Origin: UBA7672 sp965229115
Lineage (GTDB): Bacteria > Pseudomonadota > Alphaproteobacteria > Caulobacterales > Hyphomonadaceae
Direction of reading: 5' to 3'
Assembly (NCBI GenBank): GCA_965229115.1
Contig: CBDDIR010000003.1
Location: 2,480,001 to 2,544,000 of the forward strand
DNA length: 64,000 nt
A model generated the notes under the pieces. It was not told the DNA's origin. It saw only the letters and a list, made by a program, of their open reading frames with translations, and did no database searches. The position numbers and the translations under genes are program-made. Below are positions 1-8,203 of the stretch, in pieces (position 1 is the first letter of the stretch; each line of letters opens with the position of its first letter).

Positions 1-2123
1 CGCAGCAGCGCCAACCCCGTACGCCCGTTCAGCCAATGCCCAACGCACCAGTTGGCAGCATCACCCCACACATGGCTGAAAGCAGGAAAGGCCGGATACG
101 GCCGCGCATCCCAAGCCCACGCCGCGATCCCGCCATCCGGAACCATTCGACCGTCATACATGCCGGACACCGGATTGTTGCTCACGTCCGTCCAGAAGGC
201 ATGCATCGCCTCGATAGCGCGACGCTGAATCACATCATCACGCGACCCGTTCGAGAAATACGGCAAGGCGCTTTCCGAACTTTTCGGATCGAAGAAAACG
301 TTCGGCTGGTTGGCCCCCTTGTCGACCGCCGGGCACCCCATCTCGACAAAGCGGACAGGCTTCATCCCGCCCACCCACGCCGTTGGCGTAAGCGACCTCA
401 CGCCGCCAACGCGGGGCAGGTGCGCATTGCTCCACCACCCACGAATGTCTTTCTGCCGAAACACCCACGTCTCGTCATAGGCGCCATCAACGATCGCAAG
501 CCGGCTCTGCGCTTCACGCCCGGGACCGTCCGCATAATACCAGTCGAACGCTTCGCCACCCGCAACCTGAGACGTGAGGTAGGCAAGCGATCTCTCATCT
601 CCGGACTCTGCATCCGTATGCGCCCGACCATCGCGCCAATCAGCCATGGGCGGGTACCAATCAACCCCGACATAATCGATCGCACCGTGCGCCCACAACG
701 CATCCAACGGGAACGACACATCTCCACCGCTGACATGCGCACCATATTCAGTCCAGTCAGCCGCATAGCTGACCTCCACATCCGACCCGACTATCGCCCG
801 CACATCTGCAGCCAGAGCGCACAAAGCCTCCACCGCTGGGTACACGCCACCGACACGCTGATGCGTCAGCCCGATCAGTTCCGATCCAATCAGAATGCCA
901 TCCGCACCCAACTCACCGGCAAGCTCCGCATAATGCAGTACGAGCGCACGATAGCGCTCGAAGAACTCGCCGATCTCCGCTGCAGGATCTCCACCAACGG
1001 CCATGATGCGCCCACGCCAGGGAAACGCCGCTTGCTCAGCCGCGCCATACGGGTCAGGCAGTTCATTGCCCTCCGGTATGTCCATCAGCAGAAACGGGTA
1101 AAGCGTGACGTGATATCCCCGCTGTCTCAACATCAACACGGCCTGACGCACGCTGTCGTCCGAAGGCGTCCCGCCATAGTTCGGACGTCCATCCGTAGCT
1201 GACACAACATATGCATCTTCCCGAACGACACCCGCGACATGCCAGCCATAGGGAACAGTCGTCTTGTCAGCGACTTCGACGCCCGGTCTGACAAGACACT
1301 CGCCGGCTCGCAGGTCGCTACCAAACCAGGCCACCACCAGATTCACGCGCTCGATATTCGGCAGCTCAGCCTCCAGCTGATCCAGCGACGCTTCGAAATC
1401 GCTCTTGCGCTCCTGCCCATGCAAATTCTCGACAATCTCACGACCCGGACCGATCCGCCGACGCACAATGTCCGTCGACAACGCGAACTCGCCCGATCCC
1501 GGGATCATGTTGATCGCACCCACCATCGTCTCAAGACGCTCGCCAGAACCCGCCGCCGGCCGCACCACCTCGAACGACAGCTGCGGCATGCGTCCACCGA
1601 ACTGATCGACCGGCATGTCCTCGAAAACGATGTACGCCACACCGCGATAAGCCGGCGCTTGCCCAGCGCCCTCGATCGCTTCGATCAGAGGATCAGGCGC
1701 CTGATCCTCCCGGCCTGAATACAGACGCCACGTCACCTGCGAGAGATCGAACGGCTCGCCATTCGCCCAGCAGCGAGACACACGCGCGATCTCACCCTCG
1801 CACAACGCCACCGCAAAGCTCAGCGAGTACGAATATTCCGCTACACGCGGCCCGCCCTTGCCACCCTGAACGTCACGCCTCTCCTTGAACTCCGCCGCCC
1901 AGATCAGCTGCCCGCCAACCCGGCACCGACCATACACGAGCGGAATACCTGCGCCCTCACGCCCCTCGGTCAGGTGAAATTCCTTCACCCGCGGCCCCTG
2001 CACAGGCGGCGACAGAAACGCCCCCGCCATCCGACCAACCGCGCCACCCAGAAACGCCAGCTGCTTCGGCAGCAGCGCAGCACCAGCGGCGGCGCCCACT
2101 TTTCCCAACACCAGTTCGGCCAT
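1..2123 (-). CDS. GTA host-interaction tail protein, RcGTA g15 homologue (5' part; gene runs off the left edge)
   Basis: My own reading of the minus strand gives an uninterrupted 707-residue frame from the ATG at 2123 to base 1. It begins MAELVLGKVGAAAG and holds the signature of the TIM-barrel region of RcGTA g15, including FVEMGCPAVDKGANQPNVF, DPKSSES and, at the edge, DARPYPAFPAF followed by NWCVGHWLNGR. In RcGTA this megatron forms the tail tip and contacts or degrades the cell surface. The family is usually about 1300 residues, so roughly half is outside the window. The start overlaps the g14 stop by one base (TGATG), which indicates translational coupling. No frameshift was seen. Confidence 0.93.
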   Translation of the reverse strand, partial: MAELVLGKVGAAAGAALLPKQLAFLGGAVGRMAGAFLSPPVQGPRVKEFHLTEGREGAGIPLVYGRCRVGGQLIWAAEFKERRDVQGGKGGPRVAEYSYSLSFAVALCEGEIARVSRCWANGEPFDLSQVTWRLYSGREDQAPDPLIEAIEGAGQAPAYRGVAYIVFEDMPVDQFGGRMPQLSFEVVRPAAGSGERLETMVGAINMIPGSGEFALSTDIVRRRIGPGREIVENLHGQERKSDFEASLDQLEAELPNIERVNLVVAWFGSDLRAGECLVRPGVEVADKTTVPYGWHVAGVVREDAYVVSATDGRPNYGGTPSDDSVRQAVLMLRQRGYHVTLYPFLLMDIPEGNELPDPYGAAEQAAFPWRGRIMAVGGDPAAEIGEFFERYRALVLHYAELAGELGADGILIGSELIGLTHQRVGGVYPAVEALCALAADVRAIVGSDVEVSYAADWTEYGAHVSGGDVSFPLDALWAHGAIDYVGVDWYPPMADWRDGRAHTDAESGDERSLAYLTSQVAGGEAFDWYYADGPGREAQSRLAIVDGAYDETWVFRQKDIRGWWSNAHLPRVGGVRSLTPTAWVGGMKPVRFVEMGCPAVDKGANQPNVFFDPKSSESALPYFSNGSRDDVIQRRAIEAMHAFWTDVSNNPVSGMYDGRMVPDGGIAAWAWDARPYPAFPAFSHVWGDAANWCVGHWLNGRTGLALL

Positions 2124-2563
2124 CAGCCTTCAACTCCCGGAAACTGAAACGCGGCCGCGATCCTTCGCCGCCACCACGGAACCAGCCGCGTCTCGCAGAC
2201 AGCGCGACCCCAATACGCATGGATGATCCGGTCCTCGCCCGACACGATCGCCGCATGCTTCGCCAGCGATCCCAGCGCCATGCGGAACAGCATCACATCG
2301 CCAGTCCGCGCCGAGCCCGGTGCAATCTCGACCAGATGTCGCCGCGCCGCCTCCAGCAGCGTCTCTTCGCCCAGAGCCTCCGCCCAGTTCGGCGTATAGG
2401 CGGGCGCCGCCTGCGGCTCAGCGCCGACAACTCCACGCCAAACACCGCGCACCAGTCCGAGACAATCGGCGCCCACGCCCAGCAAGCTCGCCTGATGCCG
2501 ATACGGCGTCCCCAGCCACGCCCGCGCCTCTTCAACAACAACGTCCCGCGACAGCCCGCTCAT
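2123..2563 (-). CDS. GTA tail peptidoglycan hydrolase, NlpC/P60 family (g14 homologue)
   Basis: A 146-residue protein of normal length for the family. The NlpC/P60 cysteine is visible in GADCLGLVRGVWR near residue 34, and a catalytic-type histidine in LAKHAAIVSGEDR. In GTAs and lambdoid-like tails this enzyme is carried by the particle and cuts peptidoglycan during DNA delivery. It overlaps g13 by 4 bases at its start and touches g15 at its end, so g12-g15 form one tightly packed transcription unit. Confidence 0.92.
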   Translation of the reverse strand: MSGLSRDVVVEEARAWLGTPYRHQASLLGVGADCLGLVRGVWRGVVGAEPQAAPAYTPNWAEALGEETLLEAARRHLVEIAPGSARTGDVMLFRMALGSLAKHAAIVSGEDRIIHAYWGRAVCETRLVPWWRRRIAAAFQFPGVEG

Positions 2564-3234
2564 GAGCGCCTCCCGCCCGTATTCGGGCGATTGGAAGCCG
2601 GTCCCACCAGAACCGCGTCCGGGCTAGGCATGTGCGGGAATCCGCGAAAGTTCACCCGGTTCGCAAACCTCGCCCCGCAGATCGCAAAGCTCTTGTCGCA
2701 ACCAGCCGCTATCGCGCCACTCGCAACCAACGCCGGATCAGCGAGATCAACGCCACAGCGCACGTCCCCCAACTCCGCATCGCACCCACGCGCATAGACC
2801 CGCCCGATCATCCGTTCGAGATCGGCCTTCAAACTCACTAGCTCAGCCGTAAACGACTGCCCCTGCCGCACCACCTCAGACAGCCGTCCCGACCAGACCA
2901 CCACGCGATGCTCCACCGCGCCCCAATCCACGCGCCAGACATCCACCCGCGCACCATCCCAAAGACCCGCATCGAGCGCGTCGTCAGAGATGAAATCCAA
3001 CATCAGCGCGCCGCTGGCTGCAGCATGCCCCGGCGCCAGCCCGCTCGTGCTCTGGAACGTAACGCCTTCCAGCCCCGCCGACGGCGCATACGTCACACCA
3101 TCAAACACCAGCGAATGATCATGATCTGTCGCCCCAAACACCTCGCCATCGGCGCGTTCAAAGCGCCAACACAGGCACAGGCTCGTCGTCTCCGCCGCCA
3201 GCCTGGCGGCGAAGTCCTCGCTTATCTGTCTCAT
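2560..3234 (-). CDS. GTA tail hub protein, DUF2163 (g13 homologue), internally shortened
   Basis: A 224-residue protein with the DUF2163 N-terminal part and the conserved end FANRVNFRGFPHMPSPD. Cysteines sit in ARGCDAELGDVRCGVDL and in AAGCDKSFAICGARF; in the RcGTA hub, cysteines of this region are thought to hold an iron-sulfur cluster. The usual length is about 290. The segment normally lying between the CGVDL and GCDK motifs is missing here (only about 12 residues remain), while both flanks are intact. This looks like an in-frame deletion rather than a dead gene. The stop of g12 lies 4 bases upstream. Confidence 0.9.
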   Translation of the reverse strand: MRQISEDFAARLAAETTSLCLCWRFERADGEVFGATDHDHSLVFDGVTYAPSAGLEGVTFQSTSGLAPGHAAASGALMLDFISDDALDAGLWDGARVDVWRVDWGAVEHRVVVWSGRLSEVVRQGQSFTAELVSLKADLERMIGRVYARGCDAELGDVRCGVDLADPALVASGAIAAGCDKSFAICGARFANRVNFRGFPHMPSPDAVLVGPASNRPNTGGRRS

Positions 3235-3237
3235 CGA

Positions 3238-3861
3238 TTATCCCAACAGCTCTACCAGCGGCGCACGCATCACACGCACGGCATCACGCCCAACTAGCGA
3301 CAGCTCCAGCCAATCCGCATCAAACCGCACCGGCACATCGAATAGGAACCCCGCCGTTACCTGCGCACCTTCAGCCGGAGCAGCTTCAAACGTCACAACG
3401 CCCGTCGACGTATCAACCTCGAACGCAGTCAGCGCCACGCCCGCAACAGCGACCACCACAGTCTCCGCAATCGGCTTCGCAATCGCGCGCACCGTCCATG
3501 CCCCACCGCTCTCATACCGCTTCACCAGCTGAAACTGTATCGCCACGCCATCGCCAATACCGATCACCTGATCCAGCCTCGACACCTCCGCGCTCGGGAG
3601 ACAACTCTTCCAGTCCAGCGGATCGCGAAACCGGAAGCCATGCATCCGCCCGCGCCGGGCCTCGAAGAACGCCAGCAGATCGTGCGCCACATCCGCCTTC
3701 ACAAGGGCGCCGCCAATCTCCCATCGCCGCCGCGAGCCAGCCCACCGCGCATTGCGGCTCTCCAGTCCCGAAGCCAGCCGCACGACATCCGTCATCCGCT
3801 CCGGCCCGCCGCTAGCGCCCAAAGCCGGCGCTAACAGCAATCTCACATCGTGAAAGCTCAT
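3238..3861 (-). CDS. GTA distal tail protein, DUF2460 / TIGR02217 (g12 homologue)
   Basis: A 207-residue protein of full family length. It starts MSFHDVRLLLAPALGASGGP and has the family features FFEARRGRMHGFRFRDPLDWKS in its first half and a beta-rich second half. In RcGTA it forms the distal tail ring joining tube and baseplate. The start overlaps the end of the short g11-like gene by 4 bases. It is the best-preserved member of this block and fixes its identity as GTA-derived. Confidence 0.93.
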   Translation of the reverse strand: MSFHDVRLLLAPALGASGGPERMTDVVRLASGLESRNARWAGSRRRWEIGGALVKADVAHDLLAFFEARRGRMHGFRFRDPLDWKSCLPSAEVSRLDQVIGIGDGVAIQFQLVKRYESGGAWTVRAIAKPIAETVVVAVAGVALTAFEVDTSTGVVTFEAAPAEGAQVTAGFLFDVPVRFDADWLELSLVGRDAVRVMRAPLVELLG

Positions 3862-4154
3862 ATGAACCTCGCCCCACGACGCACCGCGCGCGCAATCAAC
3901 GACGCCGTCTGGTTCGCCGATCCAGACCCAGCATCAGATAAAGACTGCTCACCACCGCCCAACACAGCATCCAACGTTCCATCAACTGCAACTCTCGCCA
4001 ACACCTCGGCAATCCGCGACGCCAGCCGCTCAAGCTGATCCTCGCCACGCTTCATCACGCGCTCGAGCTCCACCTCGATCGCACGCGCCGACTTCAGCAT
4101 CGCATCCTCAAACATCGCCGCCTTCGCCAGCAGCGCCTCGTCATCATTGTCCAT
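3858..4154 (-). CDS. Short alpha-helical protein in the g11 position, putative mini tape measure
   Basis: A 98-residue, largely helical protein starting MDNDDEALLAKAAMFEDAML, with heptad-like charged helices up to residue 60 and a glycine/serine-rich tail. It lies between major tail g9 and distal tail g12, the place of the tape measure g11 in RcGTA. RcGTA g11 is about 219 residues, so this would predict a very short tail if it is the ruler. No recognisable domain motif supports the assignment; it rests on position and helical character. Its ATG overlaps the g9 stop, and genes g10 and g10.1 are absent from the gap. Confidence 0.6.
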   Translation of the reverse strand: MDNDDEALLAKAAMFEDAMLKSARAIEVELERVMKRGEDQLERLASRIAEVLARVAVDGTLDAVLGGGEQSLSDAGSGSANQTASLIARAVRRGARFI

Positions 4155-4579
4155 CAGGCTTCCTCCAGCTCATCGAATGTCACCACGCCGGCCGACACCA
4201 ATCGGATCGCAAAGCCCGCCTCGCCATCATGCTCGCCCGAATAGCTGAGCTCGCTAATCAGGAACGGCCCCGCCATCACGCCGAAACCCGGAATGACCAG
4301 CTGGAAGCGCGGCGCCTCGCCGTTGAAATAAGCACGCCGGATCAGCGCGTCCGAAGCCGCGTCCTTGAACACGCCGCTGCCGGAAACCTCCGCACGCTTC
4401 ACGCCCGCGCCCGCCGCCAGCTCACGCCACGCCTGCGGGCTTTCCGCCGTCGTCGCATCCACCAGTCCCGCACTCAGGCTGATCGTTCGTGCACGAATGC
4501 CCGCCACGCTGACAAAGGCTTCGGACAATCCGCCATCGCCAATCCTGATCAGAACATCGCGGCCCCTTTGGCCTGCCAT
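4154..4579 (-). CDS. GTA major tail tube protein, TP901-1 family (g9 homologue)
   Basis: A 141-residue protein beginning MAGQRGRDVLIRIGDGG, with the typical TP901-1 features VDATTAESPQAWRELAAGAG and SGSGVFKDAASDALIRRAYF. The tail tube is built from stacked hexamers of this protein. A strong ribosome site (AAGGAGAGA) precedes the ATG. The gene starts only 64 bases from the divergent arsR-type gene, so the promoter and operator described at 4609-4638 could also affect it. This is the upstream end of tail block A; the next GTA gene upstream (g8) lies 6 kb away. Confidence 0.93.
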   Translation of the reverse strand: MAGQRGRDVLIRIGDGGLSEAFVSVAGIRARTISLSAGLVDATTAESPQAWRELAAGAGVKRAEVSGSGVFKDAASDALIRRAYFNGEAPRFQLVIPGFGVMAGPFLISELSYSGEHDGEAGFAIRLVSAGVVTFDELEEA

Positions 4580-4608
4580 GCCTCTCTCCTTCTCGCTTCA
4601 GTTATGAG

Positions 4609-4638
4609 TTGACATGCAACCGTACGGTTGCTTATTAA
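4609..4638 (+). promoter_or_regulatory. Sigma70-type promoter with an ArsR-type operator filling the spacer
   Basis: TTGACA at 4609-4614 is followed by a TATTAA-like -10 at 4633-4638. The spacer is occupied by the perfect 16-base palindrome GCAACCGTACGGTTGC at 4616-4631. The predicted start of transcription, about 7 bases after the -10, falls at or next to the ATG at 4644, so the arsR-type mRNA is probably leaderless. The palindrome is the likely autoregulatory site of the regulator. The site also lies in the short gap upstream of the divergent GTA g9 gene. Confidence 0.75.
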
Positions 4639-4643
4639 TCCGC

Positions 4644-4952
4644 ATGGATCTGGTGTTCCGCGCGCTGGCCGACGAAAGCCGACGGGCCCTGCTCGACAGC
4701 CTCAGCGCGCGCAGCGCCCAGACGCTCAACGAGCTGTGCTCAGGCCTTTCAATGTCGCGTCAGGCCGTCTCGAAACACCTGGCCATCCTTGAGGAGGCTA
4801 ATCTCGTCGCGACCATCAAACGCGGCCGCGAAAAATTGCACTACCTGAACCCGGTTCCGATCGCTGAAATCGCCAACCGCTGGATCAAGAAGTTCGAGCG
4901 TCACAAGGTCGACGCTCTCGTGGATCTGAAACGCAGGCTGGAGTCAGAATGA
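4644..4952 (+). CDS. ArsR-family transcriptional repressor (SRPBCC-linked type)
   Basis: A 102-residue winged-helix protein starting MDLVFRALADESRRALLDSL. The recognition helix is visible in LSMSRQAVSKHLAILEEANL and the wing in VATIKRGREKLHYLN. There are no metal-binding cysteine pairs, as in the ArsR subgroup that pairs with AHSA1/SRPBCC proteins. I prefer the ATG at 4644 to one 30 bases upstream, because homology begins at MDLVFRAL and the upstream start would lie inside the promoter. It overlaps the next gene by 4 bases and leads a four-gene operon. Confidence 0.9.
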   Translation: MDLVFRALADESRRALLDSLSARSAQTLNELCSGLSMSRQAVSKHLAILEEANLVATIKRGREKLHYLNPVPIAEIANRWIKKFERHKVDALVDLKRRLESE

Positions 4953-5392
4953 CCCGCAGTATTCCACATCCGGACATCGCCTCACGCCCGTTCGAGGCGC
5001 ACGCCGAACACTGGATGCACGTCGCACCCGCGCGCCTCTATCGCGCCTGGACGCAGGAGTTTGACGTGTGGTTCGCCGCGCCCGGCACGGTCGTGATGGA
5101 CGCACAACCCGGCCAGCCCTTCTACTTCGCCACCGAATTCAACGGCCAACTCAACCCGCACTACGGCCGCTTCCTCCGCCTCCAGCCGTCACGTCTCGTC
5201 GAGATCAGCTGGGTCACCGGCGAAGGTGGAACCGAAGGCGCTGAAACAATCGTCACTGTCGCATTCGAACCCGAACGAGACGGCACACGCATCCACCTCA
5301 GCCACCGCGGCTTTCCAAACGCCCAATCCGCCGCCAGGCACGAACAAGCCTGGCCCCTTGTCCTCGCGCAGCAGGAGCAGCGCCTGAAATGA
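4949..5392 (+). CDS. SRPBCC (AHSA1/START-like) protein, first of three
   Basis: A 147-residue protein with the helix-grip features of the AHSA1 branch: HVAPARLYRAWTQEFDVWFAAPG near the N-terminus and GTRIHLSHRGFPN near the end. These proteins bind hydrophobic ligands, but substrates of ArsR-linked members are generally unknown. It overlaps both the regulator upstream and the second SRPBCC gene downstream by 4 bases, so all are co-translated. Confidence 0.85.
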   Translation: MTRSIPHPDIASRPFEAHAEHWMHVAPARLYRAWTQEFDVWFAAPGTVVMDAQPGQPFYFATEFNGQLNPHYGRFLRLQPSRLVEISWVTGEGGTEGAETIVTVAFEPERDGTRIHLSHRGFPNAQSAARHEQAWPLVLAQQEQRLK

Positions 5393-5862
5393 CCAACACT
5401 GCCAACACCTCCCGTTTCGTGTACGTCACCTACATCCGCACCACGCCGGAAAAACTCTGGAACGCGCTGATCGACCCCGCCTTCACGCGGCAATACTGGG
5501 CCGGCACGCATCAGGTGTCCGACTGGAAGGTCGGCGCCGATTGGAAAATCATAATCCCCGATGGCCGCGTCGGCGACAGCGGCAAGATCCTCGTCTTCGA
5601 TCCGCCCAAGCGCCTCTCCATGACCTGGCGCAACGAATTCATGCCCGACCTGAAAGCCGAAGGTCACTCCACCTGCACCTACGACCTCGAACCAGCAGGT
5701 TCAGCCGTGAAGCTCACGGTGACGCACGAGATGGACAAGCCGGATTCCAAACTGATCGGCGGCGTCTCGGAAGGCTGGCCGCACATCTTCGCCAGCCTCA
5801 AGAGTCTGCTCGAAACCGGCGAGTCCTTCGTCGAATCCCGCACCTGGCCGGAAGGACATTAG
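5389..5862 (+). CDS. SRPBCC (AHSA1/START-like) protein, second of three
   Basis: A 157-residue protein with the canonical start region FVYVTYIRTTPEKLWNALID, the middle ILVFDPPKRLSMTWR and the end GGVSEGWPHIFASLKSLLETG. It closely fits the SRPBCC members usually found beside an ArsR regulator. It is the middle cistron of the operon, with a 4-base overlap upstream and a 3-base gap downstream. The ligand is unknown. Confidence 0.88.
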   Translation: MTNTANTSRFVYVTYIRTTPEKLWNALIDPAFTRQYWAGTHQVSDWKVGADWKIIIPDGRVGDSGKILVFDPPKRLSMTWRNEFMPDLKAEGHSTCTYDLEPAGSAVKLTVTHEMDKPDSKLIGGVSEGWPHIFASLKSLLETGESFVESRTWPEGH

Positions 5863-5865
5863 CCC

Positions 5866-6303
5866 ATGGCCACCAAGCCAACCGCCATCGCTATCCAGAC
5901 TTTCAAGACGCCGCCGCAACGCGTCTATGACGCCATTCTCGCGCCTGATATGGTCGCGCAATGGATGTTCGGCCCGCTGCTGCGCGAGGAAACCATCCTC
6001 CACATCCGCAGCGACCTCCGCGTCGGTGGCGAATTTTCCTACAAGGTCCGCCGCGGCGACACAGAGATCGACCATGTCGGAAAGTTCCTGGAACTCGACC
6101 CGCCCAAACGCATCGTCTTCACATGGGGCGTCGTCGGCGAAAGCGCTGACGAACCCTCCCACGTGATCATCGACATCACACCGACACCTGAAGGCTGTTC
6201 AGTCCGCCTGATGCACGAGATGGACGAACAATGGGCGGCTTACCTCGATCGCGCACGCGGCTCATGGGAGAAGATGCTCGGCATCCTCGCGACACTGGTT
6301 TGA
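5866..6303 (+). CDS. SRPBCC (AHSA1/START-like) protein, third of three
   Basis: A 145-residue SRPBCC protein with IAIQTFKTPPQRVYDAILAP at the start, KFLELDPPKRIVFTWGVVGE in the middle and the end DRARGSWEKMLGILATLV. It resembles the two upstream proteins in layout but has its own sequence, so it is an old paralogue rather than a fresh copy. It is the last gene of the operon, converging on the antiporter gene 9 bases away. Confidence 0.88.
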   Translation: MATKPTAIAIQTFKTPPQRVYDAILAPDMVAQWMFGPLLREETILHIRSDLRVGGEFSYKVRRGDTEIDHVGKFLELDPPKRIVFTWGVVGESADEPSHVIIDITPTPEGCSVRLMHEMDEQWAAYLDRARGSWEKMLGILATLV

Positions 6304-6312
6304 CCTACAGAC

Positions 6313-7995
6313 CTAAGCAGAAGCCGGCGTTATCCGCTTGGGGATGACCGACGTCGCCTTGTCGATCATGGCGTCCGCAATCTCGCGCTCGCCCGACACG
6401 ATCAGGTCAGCTCCAAATCCGCGAAGGTGTTCCACCTCGGCGTCAGAATGCGCCCGCGCATAAACCTTCACGTTCGGATTGAGCGTTCGTGCAAGCTCCA
6501 CAATCCGTCCCGCCTCAAATCCATCCGGCACGGTCACGAACATCAGGTCCGCCTTCGCCACGCCAGCCTTTTCCATCGTCCCCGGCGATACCGCGTTGCC
6601 CGGCACCACGGCGATGCCACGCTGGTTCAGCAACTCGACCAGATCCTCGCGATCCTCGATGACGGAGTAGGTCGCCCGCGCATCATCCAGCGCCTTGCCG
6701 ATCAAAGATCCGACACGGCCATATCCCACCAGCACAACCCGCTTGGGCGGCGTGGGAGCAGGCGCGACCTGCACCGCAGCCTCAACCACAGGTGCCTTCT
6801 TCCCGACCCAGTCGAAGAACGCGAACATCAGCGGGCTCAGCATGATCGAGATGATCGCGCCGCCAAGGATCAGATCGTTCGCGGGTTCGGGGATCAGTCC
6901 GAACTGCAAGCCGAGCCCCGCCAGAATGAACGAGAACTCGCCAATCTGCGCCCGGCTCGCAGTCACCGTCGCCGCAGCCTCGCGCGACTGTCCGAATATC
7001 CGCAGCAACCCCACGCTGATCAGCGACCTGAACACCAGGATGATCGCCACAGTCGCCAGCAACGGCCACGGATTGCGCAGCAGGATCATCGGATCAAACA
7101 GCATCCCGACTGACACAAAGAACAGCACCGCGAACGCATCGCGCAGCGGCAGCGTCTCGTTCGCCGCCTGCTGCGAAAGCTCGCTCTCCGCCATGATCAG
7201 GCCGGCGAACAGCGCGCCCAGCGCCACCGAAATATCGAAGAACACCGAAGCCGCGTAAGCCACGCCCAGCGCAATCGCCAGAACCGCCAGCCTGAACAGC
7301 TCGCGCGATCCCATATGCACCACGCGATGCAGCAACCACGGCACAACCCGCTTGCCCGCCAGCAGCATGATCAGCGCAAACAGCGCCACCTTGCCCAGCG
7401 TGAGCAGAACCGCGAGCCCCGCATCCTGCATCTGCAGCATGTTGATCGCTTCACCGCCGGCCACCTGCGTGCGGATGTGCGCCCAGGTCGGCAGCAGCAC
7501 CATCGCCACGACCATCGCCAGGTCTTCCACGACCAGCCAGCCAACCGCCAGCTTGCCGCGCTCCGTCTGCATCAGCCTGCGTTCCTGCAGGTTGCGCAGC
7601 GCGACCACGGTCGACGACACCGAAAGCGCCAGACCCAGCACAATCCCGGTCTCGATGCCCCAGCCCAGCGCAACCGCCAGCGCGATACCCAGAAAACTCC
7701 CCAGCAGGATCTGCAACAGCGCTACCGGCACCGCCACAGCGCGCACAGACAGCAAATCCTTGGGCGAGAAGTGCAGACCCACCCCGAACATCAGCAGGAT
7801 GACGCCGATCTCGGCGACTTCGGAGGCAAGGTCGGCGTTCGCGGTAAAACCGGGCGTAAACGGCCCGATCACCACGCCCGCCACCAGATACCCCACCAGC
7901 GGCGACAATCTCAGCCGCACCGCCACCGCGCCACACAGGAAGGCAAGCCCAAAACCGATCGATAGTAGCGCTATCAGTGGAGAGTCATGCTGCAC
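6313..7995 (-). CDS. ybaL: Monovalent cation:proton antiporter of the CPA2 family, YbaL-like, with TrkA-N domain
   Basis: A 560-residue inner-membrane protein. The N-terminus (SPLIALLSIGFGLAFLCGAV, then LSPLVGYLVAGVVIGPFTPG and LMFGVGLHFSPKDLL) closely follows E. coli YbaL. About 12 membrane helices span residues 1-385, followed by a cytoplasmic TrkA-N domain from about 415, whose nucleotide-binding loop is VVLVGYGRVGSLIGKAL. It exchanges K+ or Na+ for protons. It lies on the same strand as the GTA genes but is unrelated to them. Confidence 0.92.
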   Translation of the reverse strand: MQHDSPLIALLSIGFGLAFLCGAVAVRLRLSPLVGYLVAGVVIGPFTPGFTANADLASEVAEIGVILLMFGVGLHFSPKDLLSVRAVAVPVALLQILLGSFLGIALAVALGWGIETGIVLGLALSVSSTVVALRNLQERRLMQTERGKLAVGWLVVEDLAMVVAMVLLPTWAHIRTQVAGGEAINMLQMQDAGLAVLLTLGKVALFALIMLLAGKRVVPWLLHRVVHMGSRELFRLAVLAIALGVAYAASVFFDISVALGALFAGLIMAESELSQQAANETLPLRDAFAVLFFVSVGMLFDPMILLRNPWPLLATVAIILVFRSLISVGLLRIFGQSREAAATVTASRAQIGEFSFILAGLGLQFGLIPEPANDLILGGAIISIMLSPLMFAFFDWVGKKAPVVEAAVQVAPAPTPPKRVVLVGYGRVGSLIGKALDDARATYSVIEDREDLVELLNQRGIAVVPGNAVSPGTMEKAGVAKADLMFVTVPDGFEAGRIVELARTLNPNVKVYARAHSDAEVEHLRGFGADLIVSGEREIADAMIDKATSVIPKRITPASA

Positions 7996-8203
7996 TGATA
8001 GAGACGCCTTTCGTAGCGTGAGGGTCCGTGATTCAGACCTTCGCAGATCGCCGATTCAAATTGCAAGGAGTTCGTTCGCAGGTCGCCTCTTTAAATAGGC
8101 GCCCAGGGCGCGCACCGCATCCATTCGGCGAAATCTGCAGGAGCTGTCCAATCGGACTTTAACTAACTTCTGCCTAGGGTCCTGCCAGTTCCCGGGGCCG
8201 ACC

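Noticed and set aside
8020..8110. tRNA-like stretch with GATTCAAATTGC
   Set aside because: The T-arm-like motif is not flanked by a matching acceptor stem or anticodon arm. No tRNA could be folded here or elsewhere in the window.
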